DNA of 64,000 bases from a bacterium (GCA_905221345.1 CAJNCW010000007.1:1-64000), one strand, 5' to 3'. Shown: positions 46,849 through 58,186, counted from the first letter of the stretch. The notes: generated by a model from the letters alone, not told the origin. Translations and numbers: made by a program.

Positions 46849-49800
46849 GAATGAAAAAAAGAAAAGAACAGTTTCAAAAAAACCTAAAGTATTCTATTCG
46901 TAAATTGACTGTTGGAGTTGGTCCTGTAGCAATCGGGGCCTTTCTTGTTGGTGCCAGTTTGTTATCAGCTGGTAGAGTCCAAGCAGATGAATTAGCTGAA
47001 GTGAATTCAGTCCATTACCGTTATCTGGCGGAGCAAGAATTAACCGAATCTGAAAAATCCTTGATTCATCATGAAGTTCCTACAGAATTTCATGACGAAG
47101 ATATTATTTATGTCGTTTATCGCAAGAAGGCAACTAACAGTCAACAACTTCCCTATACAGGAAGTAAAGAATTTGCTTTAGCAGGTCTTGGTCTTGCAAC
47201 AGCATCTTTAGCTGTTTTTTTGGTGTCTAAAAAACATCGTCGGAAAGTTCTTGGAGTGCTTTTGATTAGTTCTCTTGGTGTCAGCAACTTCATTCCTTTT
47301 GCTACTTTTGCCTTTGAGAATAAAGAGTTACTTTCTTACAATCAAACGATCTCGGCCTCCTCAAATGAAGAATTAGCGAAAGGTGTGATCGATATTGAAG
47401 GATATGAGTATATTGGTTATTTTAAAGGAACTGACACAAAAGTAGCAAGTTTTTCTAAAAAAGGGAAGCTCCTCGATCAAGATAGTTTGCCAGCGTATAC
47501 TGAAAAACTTGAGAGCAAAGGTACACAAGAGTCTGGTCAAGAAGGTGATTCCCTTGTCCAAGATAGTTTGCCAGCCTATACTGAGAAACTTGAGAGCAAG
47601 GGCGCTCAAGAAGTAGGTAAAGAAGGCGAGTCCCTTGTCCAAGATAGTTTGCCAGCGTATACTGAGAAACTTAAGAGCAAGGGCACTCAAGAAGTAGGTA
47701 AAGAAGGCGAATCCCTCGTTCAAGGCAATTCCCCAACGTATACTGGGAAACTTGAAAGCAAGGGTACTCAGGAGTCTGGTAAAGAAGGCGAGTCCCTTGT
47801 TCAAGATAGTTTGCCAGCGTATACTGAGAAACTTGAGAGCAAGGGCACTCAAGAAGTAGGTAAAGAAGGCGAATCCCTCGTTCAAGGCAATTCCCCAACG
47901 TATACTGGCAAACTTGAAAGCAAGGGTACTCAGGAGTCTGGTAAAGAAGGCGAATCCCTTGTCCAAGACAGTTTGCCAGCCTATACTGAAAAGCTTGAAA
48001 GTAAAGGTACTCAGGAATCTGGCAAGGAAGGCGAATCCCTTATTCAAGATAGTTTGCCAGCCTATACTGAAAAGCTTGAAAGCAAAGGCACCCAGGAATC
48101 TGGCAAGGAAGGCGACTCCCTCGTTCAAGATAGTTTGCCAGCGTATACTGGAAAACTTGAAAGTAAGGGTACCCAAGAAGTAGGTAAAGAAGGCGACTCC
48201 CTTATCCAAGATAGTTTGCCAGCGTATACTGGAAAACTTGAAAGCAAGGGTACTCAGGAGTCTGGTAAAGAAGGTGAATCCCTTGTTCAAGATAGTTTGC
48301 CAGCCTATACTGAAAAACTTGAAAGCAAAGGCACTCAAGAAGAAGACAAAGAGGGTCAATCTCTAATTCAAGATAGTTTGCCAGCGTATACTGGAAAACT
48401 TGAAAGCAAGGGCACTCAAGAAGTAGGTAAAGAAGGCGAGTCCCTTGTCCAAGATAGTTTGCCAGCCTATACTGGAAAACTTGAAAGCAAAGGCACTCAA
48501 GAAGAAGGCAAAGAGGGTCAATCCCTCGTTCAAGATAGTTTGTCAGCCTATACTGGAAAACTTGAGAGCAAAGGTACACAAGAACCCGGCAAGGAAGGTG
48601 AGTCCCTCGTTCAAGATAGTTTGCCAGCCTATACTGAAAAACTTGAAAGCAAAGGTACTCAGGAATCTGGAAAAGAAGGTGAATCACTAATTCAAGATAG
48701 TTTGCCAGCCTACACTGAAAAGCTTGAAATTAAGGGTACCCAGGAAGCTGGCAAGGAAGGCGACTCCCTTGTTCAAGAGGACCTTCCAGAATATACAGTA
48801 ACTGAAGGAACAATTACTAAAGACACAATCGCAGAGATTGACTACCAGACGGAAATCATTGATGACCCTACAAAATACACTGACGAAGAAACAGTGGTTC
48901 AAAACGGTGGAAAAGGGATCCAAGTTACCAAAACGACTTATAAAACTGTCGAAGGTGTTAAGACTGACCAAGTTTTAAATACAACAATCACTGTCATCAA
49001 AGAACCAGTCACTAAAAAAATAAGTCGCGGTACGAAACCAATAGAAGGCACTCTTGTAGAAGAAAGTCTTGAAAAAATTCCGTTTAAAGAGATAGTCGAA
49101 GAAGACGCGCAACTGAAAAAGGGCGATAAAGTTACGGTCCAAGAAGGAAAAGACGGTCAGAAAAAGGTTATCAGAACCTACAAGACCATCAAAGGAATCA
49201 AGACGCAGGAAGCGCCTGAAATTCTTGAACAGGTCATCGAGTTAGCCCAAGACCGTATTGTTAAACTAGGTACCAAAAACTTCGAAAAGCCAGTGTTGAC
49301 TTTTTCAAGGGTTGATATTCAGGATTTGAAACGCTCATCTCAGATTCAATATAATCTGGAAAATCCAAGCAAGGCAGCGATTAAATCGATCACTTTAACT
49401 CTGAAAAAAGGCGACGAAGTTGTCAAAACCATGACGGTTTTACCGGATAACTTGACTGCAACTCTAACAGATTTGCAGTATTATAAGGATTATAAACTCG
49501 AAACAAAAATGGTTTATGATCGTGGTGAAGGAAACGAGGAAGAAATTCTCAAAGAAGAATCACTGAGAATTGATTTAAAAAAGATTGAAGTTAAAAATAT
49601 AAAAGAAACAAGCCTCATAAGTGTTGACGACAATGGCGTGGAAACGGATAGTAGCTTCTTAACCTCTGTTCCAAGTGATGTAAGGCCTTACTATCTAAAA
49701 ATTGCTACACGTGATAATAAGATGACGCGTCTTGCGATTGACAAAATTGAAGAAGTGATAGTCGATGGAAAAACGCTTTATAAGGTCACTGCCAAAGCGC

Positions 49801-52800
49801 CTGACCTCGTTCAGCATACAGATGGTAACCAGCTCAGTGAAGAATATGTCCATTATTTCGCCAAACCAAAAACTCATAAAGAGAATGTCTACTACGATTT
49901 CAAGGAACTTGTAAAAGCAATGCAGGCCAATCCATCTGGTGAATTTAAAATTGGTGCGGACTTGAATGCGGTTAATGTTCCTGTAGCTGGTAAATCATAT
50001 GTAACGACGAAGTTCCGAGGCAAGCTATCAAGTGTAGACGGTCAACGATACACGATTCATAACTTGGAACGTCCACTATTAGGCGATACTGAAGGCGCAC
50101 ACATCCATGACCTTAACCTTGGTAAGGTAAACATTCATATGCCATGGGCAAATAGAGTTGCTCCCTTGGCTGCTGTTGTAAAAAACACAACGATCAATAA
50201 TGTGAAAGTAACGGGTACAGTTGTTGGAAATAATGACGTATCAGGTTTGATCAATAAAATTGATAATAACGGCAGATTAACAAATGTGGCATTCATTGGT
50301 AAGCTTCATGCTGGTGGGAATCAAGGCGCCTTTCTTGCTGGAATTGTTGGAGAAAACTGGAAAGGTTCTGTTGAGAAGGCCTATGTTGATGCACAAATAA
50401 CGGGTAATAAAGCGAAAGTTGCAGGCATCGCCTATTGGTCACAAAATGGTGGGGACAACCATGCAGTTTATCGGGACGGAGCCATTAAAAAATCTGTAGC
50501 TAAAGGTACTATCGATGTGAGAGAACCGACTAGCGCGGGTGGTGTTGTAGGCAGTACAAATGCCTTGGGCTCCGTTGAAGACACTGTTTCAATGATGAAA
50601 GTTAAAAATGGTGAGATTTTCTATGGCTCATCTGATATTGATGATGATCCTTATTGGACAGGTGACCGCTTAAATCGAAACTTTGTTGTTACTGGTGTGA
50701 GTGAAGGAAAATCTTCATATAGATATTCTAAACAACAGCATCGTATTAAGCCTATTTCGCAAGAAGAAGCGGACAAGAAAATTGCTGCTCTGGGAATCAC
50801 AGCGCATGAGTATGAAATTAAAGAGCCTATTGTAGATAAATTAAACCGTTTGACACACCGTGAAGACGAGTACAAGGCCATTCAAGACTACAGAGCTGAC
50901 CGCGAACTTGCTTATCACAATATTGAAAAATTACAACCATTCTATAATAAGGAGTGGATTGTCAATCAAGCTAATAAACTAGATGCTAGCTCAAACTTGG
51001 TGACCAAAGAAGTCCTTTCTGTTACTGGTTTGAAAAATGGGCAGTTTGTAACAGACTTGTCAGCTATTGATCAGATCATGATTCACTATGCTGATGGTAC
51101 CAAAGAAGAATTGGCCGTTACTGCCAAAGCTGACTCTGATGTAAAACAAGTCAAAGAGTACGAAGTGACCAACCAGAATATCGTTTATACGCCAAATATG
51201 CTAGTGAAAGATCGTTCTGGTTTGATTGCAAAGACAAAAGAAACATTATCCAGTGTAGAATTGATTTCTCCTGAAGTGCGCGCTCTTATGGACAAGCGGA
51301 ACAAACCGCAAGAAAACACGGATGAACGAAAAAATGGTTACATTCGCGATTTATTCTTAGAAGAAAGTTTTGATGAAGTAAAACAAAATCTTGGAAACTT
51401 GGTGAAACAAATTGTTGAAAATGAAGATCATCAACTAAATGATGACGAAGCTGCTCAACGTGCTTTCATTAAGAAAGTTGAAGACAATAAGGCCAACATT
51501 ATGATGGGGCTTGCTTATTTGAACCAATACTATGGCATTAAATATGATGGATTGTCAATCAAAGATATTATGATGTTTAAACCAGATTTTTATGGTAAGA
51601 ACGTGAATGTCTTAGATCGCTTGATCACCATCGGCTCAAAAGAGAACAATCTTAAGGGCGACCAATCCCAAGATGCGTATAGTCGAGTGATTGCAGGTGC
51701 TACAGGTAAAGGAAGCCTTCATGAGTTTCTAACATATAACATGAAATTGTTTACAAATGAAACCGATATGAATGTTTGGTTTAAAAAGGCAATTGAAAAG
51801 AATGCTTATGTGGTAGAACAGCCATCATTGAACCCCGATTTTGCTCATAAGAAGTATCGTCTGTATGAAGGGATTAATAATGGCGTGCATGGTCGGATGA
51901 TTTTGCCTCTATTAAACTTGAAGAACTCGCATCTCTTCATGATTTCGACCTATAATACCATTTCTTTTAGTGCTTTTGAAAAATATGGTAAAAATACTGA
52001 GGAGGCTCGTGAAGCCTTCAAGAGTGAAATCAATAAGAGAGCAAAAGAGCAGGTGAACTACTTAGACTTTTGGTCAAAATTAGCTGCCGATAATGTACGT
52101 AATAAGCTCCTCAAGAGTGAAAATAGTGTTCCAACACCTGTTTGGGATAATCATGATGCGCCGGGTATCGGTTGGGCAAACCGATATGGTCACAAGGATG
52201 GGAAACCAGATTATGCTCCGATTCGAGAGTTCTTTGGACGGATCCATAAATATCATGGCTATCAGTATGGATATGGTGCTTACGCTTATATCTTTGCCGC
52301 TCCAAATCAGCAAGATGCTGTCTACTTTGTTATGACAGAGTTGATAAGTGATTTTGGTACATCGGCCTTTACGCATGAAACGACTCATGTGAATGATCGT
52401 ATGGCTTACTATGGCGGTTGGTATCACCGTGAAGGAACGGACTTAGAGTCCTTTGCGCAAGGTATGCTCCAGTCACCATCGTTGACAAATCCAAATGGTG
52501 AATACGGTGCCTTAGGTTTGAATATGGCTTATGAACGTCAGAATGATGGCACTCAAATCTACAATTATGATCCAAACAAGTTAAAGAACCGTGAAGAAAT
52601 TGATCACTATATGAAGAACTATAACGAGGCTCTGATGATGCTGGACCATCTAGAAGCAGATGCAGTTATTGGAAAACACTTGGACGACAACAGCAAGTGG
52701 TTCAAAAAGATGGACCGAGAATGGCGTACGAACGCTGAGCGAAACAATCTGAAAGGCGAGCCACATCAATGGGATAAATTACGTGATTTAACGGATAATG

Positions 52801-53420
52801 AGAAGAAATTGACGATTACGAGCATCGATCAATTGGTTGATCATAACTTCGTTACAAAACATGGTATGCCAGGAAATGGACGTTATCGTTCGGAAGGTTT
52901 TGACAGTGCTTACCAAACCGTAAATATGATGTCGGGTATCTTTGGTGGTAATACTAGCAAGAGTACAGTTGGTTCGATTTCATTTAAACATAATGCTTTC
53001 CGTATGTGGGGATACTATGGTTATCTTAACGGATTTATTGGTTACGCTTCAAACAAATATAAGGCGGAAGCCAACAAGGAAAACAAAGGGTTGTTGGGTG
53101 ATGACTTCATTATCAAGAAAGTTTCTAATGGCCAATTTGATACTCTTGAAGCATGGAAGAAACATTGGTATAAAGAAGTCTATGACAAAGCTCAAAACGG
53201 CTTCACTACAATCGAAATCAATGGCAGATCTATCTCTACTTATGCTGAGTTGAAGTCCTTATTTGATGAAGCTGTTCAAAAAGACCTAGATAGCATGGAA
53301 AATCCAAATATAAAGAATCATTATAAAAATACTGAAGATCTTAAATGGAAGGTTTACAAACAGCTCCTTCAAAAATCAGATGGATTCTCTGGAAATTTAT
53401 TTGCCAAAGCATCGTTATAA
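46845..53420 (+). CDS. zmpB: Zinc metalloprotease ZmpB (peptidase family M26)
   Basis: A 2191-residue surface protease. A YSIRK-type signal peptide is followed by a sortase motif LPYTG (102-106) near the N-terminus and two hydrophobic segments to about 157. This topology is peculiar to streptococcal IgA1 protease and Zmp proteins. Residues 213-644 are 16 repeats of 27 residues, then two G5-like domains (about 647-800), GLUG-type repeats (about 1110-1260), and the catalytic domain. The zinc site is HETTH (1844-1848) with Glu1868 twenty residues on. From memory TIGR4 ZmpB is about 1880 residues, so the repeats largely explain the extra length. IgA1 protease is the alternative. The position after UPF0340 favours ZmpB. 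Confidence 0.88.
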   Translation: MRMKKRKEQFQKNLKYSIRKLTVGVGPVAIGAFLVGASLLSAGRVQADELAEVNSVHYRYLAEQELTESEKSLIHHEVPTEFHDEDIIYVVYRKKATNSQQLPYTGSKEFALAGLGLATASLAVFLVSKKHRRKVLGVLLISSLGVSNFIPFATFAFENKELLSYNQTISASSNEELAKGVIDIEGYEYIGYFKGTDTKVASFSKKGKLLDQDSLPAYTEKLESKGTQESGQEGDSLVQDSLPAYTEKLESKGAQEVGKEGESLVQDSLPAYTEKLKSKGTQEVGKEGESLVQGNSPTYTGKLESKGTQESGKEGESLVQDSLPAYTEKLESKGTQEVGKEGESLVQGNSPTYTGKLESKGTQESGKEGESLVQDSLPAYTEKLESKGTQESGKEGESLIQDSLPAYTEKLESKGTQESGKEGDSLVQDSLPAYTGKLESKGTQEVGKEGDSLIQDSLPAYTGKLESKGTQESGKEGESLVQDSLPAYTEKLESKGTQEEDKEGQSLIQDSLPAYTGKLESKGTQEVGKEGESLVQDSLPAYTGKLESKGTQEEGKEGQSLVQDSLSAYTGKLESKGTQEPGKEGESLVQDSLPAYTEKLESKGTQESGKEGESLIQDSLPAYTEKLEIKGTQEAGKEGDSLVQEDLPEYTVTEGTITKDTIAEIDYQTEIIDDPTKYTDEETVVQNGGKGIQVTKTTYKTVEGVKTDQVLNTTITVIKEPVTKKISRGTKPIEGTLVEESLEKIPFKEIVEEDAQLKKGDKVTVQEGKDGQKKVIRTYKTIKGIKTQEAPEILEQVIELAQDRIVKLGTKNFEKPVLTFSRVDIQDLKRSSQIQYNLENPSKAAIKSITLTLKKGDEVVKTMTVLPDNLTATLTDLQYYKDYKLETKMVYDRGEGNEEEILKEESLRIDLKKIEVKNIKETSLISVDDNGVETDSSFLTSVPSDVRPYYLKIATRDNKMTRLAIDKIEEVIVDGKTLYKVTAKAPDLVQHTDGNQLSEEYVHYFAKPKTHKENVYYDFKELVKAMQANPSGEFKIGADLNAVNVPVAGKSYVTTKFRGKLSSVDGQRYTIHNLERPLLGDTEGAHIHDLNLGKVNIHMPWANRVAPLAAVVKNTTINNVKVTGTVVGNNDVSGLINKIDNNGRLTNVAFIGKLHAGGNQGAFLAGIVGENWKGSVEKAYVDAQITGNKAKVAGIAYWSQNGGDNHAVYRDGAIKKSVAKGTIDVREPTSAGGVVGSTNALGSVEDTVSMMKVKNGEIFYGSSDIDDDPYWTGDRLNRNFVVTGVSEGKSSYRYSKQQHRIKPISQEEADKKIAALGITAHEYEIKEPIVDKLNRLTHREDEYKAIQDYRADRELAYHNIEKLQPFYNKEWIVNQANKLDASSNLVTKEVLSVTGLKNGQFVTDLSAIDQIMIHYADGTKEELAVTAKADSDVKQVKEYEVTNQNIVYTPNMLVKDRSGLIAKTKETLSSVELISPEVRALMDKRNKPQENTDERKNGYIRDLFLEESFDEVKQNLGNLVKQIVENEDHQLNDDEAAQRAFIKKVEDNKANIMMGLAYLNQYYGIKYDGLSIKDIMMFKPDFYGKNVNVLDRLITIGSKENNLKGDQSQDAYSRVIAGATGKGSLHEFLTYNMKLFTNETDMNVWFKKAIEKNAYVVEQPSLNPDFAHKKYRLYEGINNGVHGRMILPLLNLKNSHLFMISTYNTISFSAFEKYGKNTEEAREAFKSEINKRAKEQVNYLDFWSKLAADNVRNKLLKSENSVPTPVWDNHDAPGIGWANRYGHKDGKPDYAPIREFFGRIHKYHGYQYGYGAYAYIFAAPNQQDAVYFVMTELISDFGTSAFTHETTHVNDRMAYYGGWYHREGTDLESFAQGMLQSPSLTNPNGEYGALGLNMAYERQNDGTQIYNYDPNKLKNREEIDHYMKNYNEALMMLDHLEADAVIGKHLDDNSKWFKKMDREWRTNAERNNLKGEPHQWDKLRDLTDNEKKLTITSIDQLVDHNFVTKHGMPGNGRYRSEGFDSAYQTVNMMSGIFGGNTSKSTVGSISFKHNAFRMWGYYGYLNGFIGYASNKYKAEANKENKGLLGDDFIIKKVSNGQFDTLEAWKKHWYKEVYDKAQNGFTTIEINGRSISTYAELKSLFDEAVQKDLDSMENPNIKNHYKNTEDLKWKVYKQLLQKSDGFSGNLFAKASL
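47481..48776 (+). repeat. Sixteen 81-bp tandem repeats in zmpB
   Basis: Sixteen in-frame units of exactly 81 bases encode 27 residues each, in the pattern (D/G)SLPAYT(E/G)KLESKG followed by TQE, two variable residues and KEG(E/D)SL(V/I)Q. Units 3-4 and 5-6 form a 162-base higher-order duplication, with the odd form GNSPTYTGK in units 4 and 6. The copy number is likely to vary between strains. The array places a flexible acidic stalk between the membrane anchor and the G5 domains. Confidence 0.92.
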
Positions 53421-53433
53421 AGTCGAAATGACT

Positions 53434-53470
53434 AAAAAGGTGGATCAGCTTAAGCTGCATCTGCCTTTTT
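53434..53470 (+). terminator. Terminator after zmpB
   Basis: AAAAAGG pairs with CCTTTTT with a further self-complementary core CAGCTTAAGCTG, and ends in T. Confidence 0.85.
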
Positions 53471-53471
53471 G

Positions 53472-53480
53472 TGCTATACT
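53472..53480 (+). promoter_or_regulatory. Extended -10 promoter of pabBC
   Basis: TGC directly before TATACT, which ends seven bases before the A of the start codon. No good -35 is visible, as is common with extended -10 promoters. Confidence 0.65.
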
Positions 53481-53486
53481 TAAGAT

Positions 53487-55205
53487 ATGCATAGAAAAAC
53501 AGTGATTGATTTTAGGGCTTTGGGCGAGAGATACACCTTTACCCAGCCGATCAAAGAGTTAAAAACGAGAGATTTATCAGAAGTGGCGGACTTGCTGGCA
53601 CAAGTAGAAAGCTACCAAGAGCAAGGTTATTATGTCGTGGGCTATGTCAGCTATGAGGCTGCACCTGCTTTTGAGGAAAAACTAGCAGTTCACAAGTCTC
53701 CTCTACTGGGCGAGTACTTGCTTTACTTTACAGTTCATGATAGGGTAGAAACATCGCCTATTCCTCTGACTTATGAGGAAGTAGATCTGCCTTCAAAGTG
53801 GCAGGAAGAAACATCTGCAGAGAACTATGAAAAGGCCATTGCCCAGGTTCACCATCATTTGCGTCAGGGGGACACCTATCAGGTCAACTACACTATCCAA
53901 CTCAAGCAAGATTTAAGTGCCAATCCTTTTGCCATCTACAACCGCATGGTGGTAGAGCAGGAGGCGGGATATAATGCCTATGTTGAACACGATGAGATGG
54001 CAGTGATTTCCATGAGCCCAGAGCTCTTTTTTGAGCAAAATGACCGGGAATTAACGACTCGCCCGATGAAGGGAACAACCCAGCGTGGGGTGACTGACCA
54101 AGAAGACCTTGCCCAAGCTAGTTGGCTAGAACAAGATCCTAAAAATCGCTCTGAGAATATGATGATTGTGGACCTCTTGCGTAACGATATGAACCGTATT
54201 TCTGAAGTTGGAAGTGAGCATGTAGAACGTCTGTGTCAAGTGGAGCAGTATTCAACCGTTTGGCAGATGACTTCGACCATCAAGAGTCGGTTGCGAGAGG
54301 ATGTGGACTTGGTTGCCATTTTTCGCTCTCTATTTCCTTGCGGTTCCATAACGGGAGCTCCGAAAATTGCGACTATGGAAATCATCAAGAACTTGGAGCC
54401 TCAACCCAGAGGAGTTTACTGCGGAACGATTGGTCTCTTGCTTCCAAATGGGCGACGGATTTTCAATGTTGCCATTCGAACCATTCAACTTTACAAGGGA
54501 CAGGCTATCTATGGAGTGGGTGGCGGCATTACATGGGATAGCACTTGGCAATCTGAATACCGAGAGGTTCATCAAAAGGCGGCTGTTCTCTATCGTAAAC
54601 AAGCACGTTTTCAATTGATTACAACTGGAAAAATTAGCCAAAATCAACTGCTGTTTGAAAATCAACATCTGGAAAGACTGACAAAGGCGAGTCGATATTT
54701 TGCCTTTCCTTTTGACTCAGAGGATCTGAGACAAAAGATAGAGGAAGAGTGTCAAGCTTGTGCTTCCTACCAAGACTACCGTTTGCGAATCAGCCTCAGC
54801 AAATCTGGAGAGATGAAACTCAGTCGCCAAATCTTAACACCCCTTAGTCCAAGTTTCTGTCAGGCTAAACTCTGTTTACAGGAAGCGGATTTACAGCGAC
54901 CCTTTACCTACTTTAAAACAACTCATAGACCGCATTTGAGCCTAGGGGAGCAAGAGAAGATTTACCACAATAAGTCAGGAGAATTGCTTGAGACCTCCAT
55001 TGGAAATCTGGTTCTGAAAATTGCCGGAAAATTCTATACACCGCCTATCAGACTAGGAATTTTGCCAGGAATCTACCGCCAGCATTTGCTAGAAACAGGA
55101 CAGGTAGAGGAAAAAGTCTTGACTTTGGCAGACTTGAACCAAGCAGAAGCTGTCTATGGCTGTAATGCAGTCAGAGGCTTGTATGAGTTGACGGTTAAAT
55201 CTTAG
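53487..55205 (+). CDS. pabB: Aminodeoxychorismate synthase PabB fused to lyase PabC
   Basis: A 572-residue fusion. The first 370 residues are chorismate-binding PabB (MKGTTQRG, FPCGSITGAPK, RGVYCGTIG). The last 190 are a PLP-dependent aminodeoxychorismate lyase-like domain (ETSIGNLVL). Together they make 4-aminobenzoate for folate, using ammonia from a PabA glutaminase encoded elsewhere. No ribosome site precedes the ATG and the predicted transcript start falls on its A. Confidence 0.88.
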   Translation: MHRKTVIDFRALGERYTFTQPIKELKTRDLSEVADLLAQVESYQEQGYYVVGYVSYEAAPAFEEKLAVHKSPLLGEYLLYFTVHDRVETSPIPLTYEEVDLPSKWQEETSAENYEKAIAQVHHHLRQGDTYQVNYTIQLKQDLSANPFAIYNRMVVEQEAGYNAYVEHDEMAVISMSPELFFEQNDRELTTRPMKGTTQRGVTDQEDLAQASWLEQDPKNRSENMMIVDLLRNDMNRISEVGSEHVERLCQVEQYSTVWQMTSTIKSRLREDVDLVAIFRSLFPCGSITGAPKIATMEIIKNLEPQPRGVYCGTIGLLLPNGRRIFNVAIRTIQLYKGQAIYGVGGGITWDSTWQSEYREVHQKAAVLYRKQARFQLITTGKISQNQLLFENQHLERLTKASRYFAFPFDSEDLRQKIEEECQACASYQDYRLRISLSKSGEMKLSRQILTPLSPSFCQAKLCLQEADLQRPFTYFKTTHRPHLSLGEQEKIYHNKSGELLETSIGNLVLKIAGKFYTPPIRLGILPGIYRQHLLETGQVEEKVLTLADLNQAEAVYGCNAVRGLYELTVKS

Positions 55206-55283
55206 TTTTGGATTATTCTTGATAGGTCTGAACACTGAGTGCTAACAAATTGAAGGAGTTTTAAGTTCAGATTAAAACATCCC

Positions 55284-55312
55284 TTGAATTGAAGAAACAA
55301 GTCTGGTAAAAT
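55284..55312 (+). promoter_or_regulatory. Promoter of the choline-binding protein gene
   Basis: TTGAAT (55284-55289), 17 bases, TAAAAT (55307-55312). Confidence 0.7.
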
Positions 55313-55346
55313 AAAAGCGAAAGCGATATCAAAAAAGGAGAAAATA

Positions 55347-56147
55347 ATGAAAAAAACAGTTTTGCTGAAAGTGGTTTTTGCGATCCTTCCAGTTTTGGGT
55401 CTATTTGTCCAACCAGTCACTGCAGAAGAAAATATTCATTTTTCTAGCTGTAGAGAAGCATGGGAAAATGGCTATTCTGATATTCATAGAGGAGAGCCTG
55501 GCTACTCTTCTAAACTAGATCGTGATGGTGATGGGGTAGCTTGTGAGCGTGCCAATGCACCTCGGGGAGTCTTTAAGCCACGCCAGTCGGGTTCGCAATC
55601 CAGTGTCACAGCTAGCGGATGGGTCAAACAGGATGGCTATTGGTATTATTTTGATGAAAATGGGCATGCAGTCAGAAATGCTTGGAAAGGTAGCTACTAC
55701 CTTAAGTCAGATGGCAAGATGGCAGCCAGCGAGTGGATTTATGATGCTAGCTACCAATCTTGGTACTATCTAAAATCCGACGGTTCTTATGCGAGAAGTA
55801 CTTGGCAGGGTAGCTACTATCTCAAGTCAAATGGTAAGATGGCAGCAGGTGAATGGCTATATGATTCCTATTACCAATCTTGGTATTATCTAAAAGAGGA
55901 TGGAGCTTACGCCCGCAATGCTTGGCAAGGTAGCTACTATCTCAAGTCGAATGGTAAGATGGCAGCAAGTGAATGGGTTTATGACACCAGTTATCAAGCA
56001 TGGTACTACCTAAAATCAAATGGTGTTTATGCTAGAAACACCTGGCAAGGTAACTATTACCTCAAGTCAAATGGTAAGATGGCTACAAATGAGTGGGTTG
56101 ATGGCAGTCGCTACTATGTAGATGCTTCTGGTTTATGGAAACCATAA
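55347..56147 (+). CDS. Choline-binding surface protein with Excalibur domain
   Basis: A 266-residue secreted protein. A signal peptide (to about residue 26, VQPVTAEE) is followed by an Excalibur domain (33-67) with the calcium-loop-like DRDGDGVACE and a Cys pair. The rest (about 88-266) is a chain of aromatic cell-wall repeats (GWVKQDGYWYYFDENGHAV, then SYYLKSDGKMAASEW and similar) that bind phosphocholine on teichoic acids. It has no enzyme domain. The role may be adhesion or calcium-dependent binding. AAGGAG precedes the ATG. Confidence 0.87.
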   Translation: MKKTVLLKVVFAILPVLGLFVQPVTAEENIHFSSCREAWENGYSDIHRGEPGYSSKLDRDGDGVACERANAPRGVFKPRQSGSQSSVTASGWVKQDGYWYYFDENGHAVRNAWKGSYYLKSDGKMAASEWIYDASYQSWYYLKSDGSYARSTWQGSYYLKSNGKMAAGEWLYDSYYQSWYYLKEDGAYARNAWQGSYYLKSNGKMAASEWVYDTSYQAWYYLKSNGVYARNTWQGNYYLKSNGKMATNEWVDGSRYYVDASGLWKP

Positions 56148-56180
56148 AGCAAATAAATTCTAGGTAAATAATGCAAACCT

Positions 56181-56209
56181 TTGCATGAAGGGTTGAATTT
56201 TGTTATACT
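56181..56209 (+). promoter_or_regulatory. gki promoter
   Basis: TTGCAT (56181-56186), 17 bases, TATACT (56204-56209). Confidence 0.75.
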
Positions 56210-56214
56210 ATATC

Positions 56215-56228
56215 TGTAAGCATTTTCA
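56215..56228. promoter_or_regulatory. cre-like site at the gki transcript start
   Basis: TGTAAGCATTTTCA matches the CcpA consensus TGWAANCGNTNWCA except for CA in place of the central CG. It covers the expected transcript start, where binding would repress. Confidence 0.5.
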
Positions 56229-56246
56229 ATTAAAAAGGAGAAGACG

Positions 56247-57206
56247 ATGAGTCAAAAGATTATTGGGATTGACCTTGGTGGAACATCTATCAAGTTTGCA
56301 ATTTTAACTCAAGAGGGAGAAATCCAAGAAAAATGGTCTATCAAGACCAATATTTTGGATGAAGGAAGCCATATCGTAGATGATATGATTGAGTCTATTC
56401 AGCATCGTTTGGACTTGCTTGGATTGTCAGCTACGGACTTCCGAGGCATTGGGATGGGATCACCTGGTGTGGTTGACCGTGAAAAAGGGACTGTTATTGG
56501 TGCCTACAACCTAAACTGGAAAACCCTTCAACCGATTAAAGAAAAGATTGAAAAAGCCTTGGGTATTCCATTCTTCATCGATAATGATGCCAACGTAGCT
56601 GCTCTTGGTGAGCGCTGGATGGGGGCTGGTGAAAACCAACCAGACGTTGTCTTTATGACACTTGGTACGGGTGTTGGTGGCGGTATCGTGGCAGAAGGCA
56701 AATTGCTTCACGGTGTTGCTGGTGCAGCAGGTGAGCTTGGTCACATCACTGTTGACTTTGACCAACCAATCGCATGTACTTGTGGTAAGAAAGGCTGTCT
56801 TGAAACAGTAGCTTCTGCAACAGGGATTGTCAACTTGACTCGTCGTTACGCTGATGAATATGAAGGCGATGCAGCCTTGAAACGCTTGATTGACGATGGT
56901 GAAGAAGTAACAGCCAAAACTGTCTTTGATCTTGCAAAAGAAGGAGACGACCTTGCCTTGATCGTTTACCGTAACTTCTCACGTTACTTGGGAATCGCTT
57001 GTGCCAATATTGGCTCAATCCTCAACCCTTCAACGATTGTTATCGGAGGTGGGGTATCAGCTGCGGGAGAATTCCTTCTGCAAGGTGTTCAAAAAGTCTA
57101 TGACGAAAATACCTTCCCACAAGTACGTACATCCACTAAATTGGCTCTTGCAACTCTAGGAAATGACGCTGGAGTTATCGGAGCGGCATCACTTGTATTG
57201 CAATAA
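56247..57206 (+). CDS. gki: Glucokinase (ROK family)
   Basis: A 319-residue ROK kinase that phosphorylates glucose with ATP. The phosphate motif is DLGGTSIKFAIL, the catalytic Asp is in FIDNDANVAALGE, and the zinc motif is CTCGKKGCLE. AAGGAG precedes the ATG. It handles glucose set free inside the cell, for example from sucrose or maltodextrins. Confidence 0.95.
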   Translation: MSQKIIGIDLGGTSIKFAILTQEGEIQEKWSIKTNILDEGSHIVDDMIESIQHRLDLLGLSATDFRGIGMGSPGVVDREKGTVIGAYNLNWKTLQPIKEKIEKALGIPFFIDNDANVAALGERWMGAGENQPDVVFMTLGTGVGGGIVAEGKLLHGVAGAAGELGHITVDFDQPIACTCGKKGCLETVASATGIVNLTRRYADEYEGDAALKRLIDDGEEVTAKTVFDLAKEGDDLALIVYRNFSRYLGIACANIGSILNPSTIVIGGGVSAAGEFLLQGVQKVYDENTFPQVRTSTKLALATLGNDAGVIGAASLVLQ

Positions 57207-57213
57207 GATAATA

Positions 57214-57265
57214 AAAGGAGGAAAACACTACTTTAAAGCCAGTGATTTTCCTCCTTTCTTTTTTT
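57214..57265 (+). terminator. Terminator after gki
   Basis: AAAGGAGGAAAA pairs with TTTTCCTCCTTT, extended by CACT/AGTG, and is followed by T. Confidence 0.87.
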
Positions 57266-57266
57266 A

Positions 57267-57275
57267 TGCTATACT
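57267..57275 (+). promoter_or_regulatory. thyA promoter, extended -10
   Basis: TGC directly before TATACT, 29 bases before the thyA start. Confidence 0.6.
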
Positions 57276-57304
57276 AGTTAGGACAATAAATGAGGTGAGA
57301 ATAA

Positions 57305-58144
57305 ATGACAAAAGCAGATGCGATTTTTAAAGAGAATATTGAACGAATCCTCAAAGACGGTGTCTTTTCTGAGCAGGCTCGTCCCAAGTACAAGGACGGG
57401 ACCGTTGCCAATTCCAAGTACGTAACGGGTGCCTTTGCCGAGTATGATTTGGCCAAGGGGGAATTTCCCATCACAACCTTGCGACCTATTGCTATCAAAT
57501 CCGCCATCAAGGAAGTACTCTGGATTTACCAGGATCAGTCGAATAGTCTAGAAGTGCTCAACGATAAGTACAATGTTCACTACTGGAATGACTGGGAAGT
57601 GGGAGATACGGGAACTATTGGTGAACGCTATGGGGCAGTCGTTAAGAAACACGATATCATTAATAAGATTCTCAAGCAGTTGGAAGCCAATCCTTGGAAT
57701 CGTCGCAATATCATCTCTCTCTGGGATTACCAAGCTTTTGAGGAGACGGACGGCCTCCTTCCATGCGCCTTTCAGACCATGTTTGATGTTCGTCGTGTTG
57801 ATGGGGAGATCTATCTGGATGCGACCTTGACCCAGCGTTCTAATGATATGCTGGTGGCTCACCACATTAACGCCATGCAGTACGTGGCTCTTCAAATGAT
57901 GATTGCCAAGCATTTCGGCTGGAAGGTTGGGAAGTTTTTCTATTTTATCAACAACCTTCATATCTATGATAATCAGTTTGAACAAGCAGAGGAATTGCTC
58001 CGTCGTGAGCCGTCAAACTGCCAACCACGCTTGGTTTTAAATGTGCCAGATGGGACCAATTTCTTTGATATCAAAGCGGAAGACTTTGAGTTAGTTGACT
58101 ATGATCCAGTCAAGCCACAACTGAAGTTTGATTTGGCTATTTAA
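57305..58144 (+). CDS. thyA: Thymidylate synthase
   Basis: A 279-residue ThyA that methylates dUMP with methylene-tetrahydrofolate. The nucleophile is Cys154 in LLPCAFQ, and [15 protein letters not shown] and NNLHIYDNQ form the dUMP site. GAGGTGAG precedes the ATG. Its folate need links it loosely to pabBC upstream. Confidence 0.96.
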   Translation: MTKADAIFKENIERILKDGVFSEQARPKYKDGTVANSKYVTGAFAEYDLAKGEFPITTLRPIAIKSAIKEVLWIYQDQSNSLEVLNDKYNVHYWNDWEVGDTGTIGERYGAVVKKHDIINKILKQLEANPWNRRNIISLWDYQAFEETDGLLPCAFQTMFDVRRVDGEIYLDATLTQRSNDMLVAHHINAMQYVALQMMIAKHFGWKVGKFFYFINNLHIYDNQFEQAEELLRREPSNCQPRLVLNVPDGTNFFDIKAEDFELVDYDPVKPQLKFDLAI

Positions 58145-58151
58145 GAAAATA

Positions 58152-58181
58152 AAAAGAAGTTGAGAAATCTCAACTTCTTTT
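58152..58181. terminator. Bidirectional terminator after thyA
   Basis: AAAAGAAGTTGAG pairs perfectly with CTCAACTTCTTTT around AAAT. It also ends the small gene on the other strand. Confidence 0.88.
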
Positions 58182-58186
58182 GTTGC

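Noticed and set aside
47373..48359. Open frame of 328 codons antisense to the zmpB repeats, with a membrane-like protein sequence
   Set aside because: The 81-base repeat is a multiple of three, so one unit without an antisense stop keeps the whole array open. There is no ribosome site or promoter, and the protein is only the repeat read backwards.
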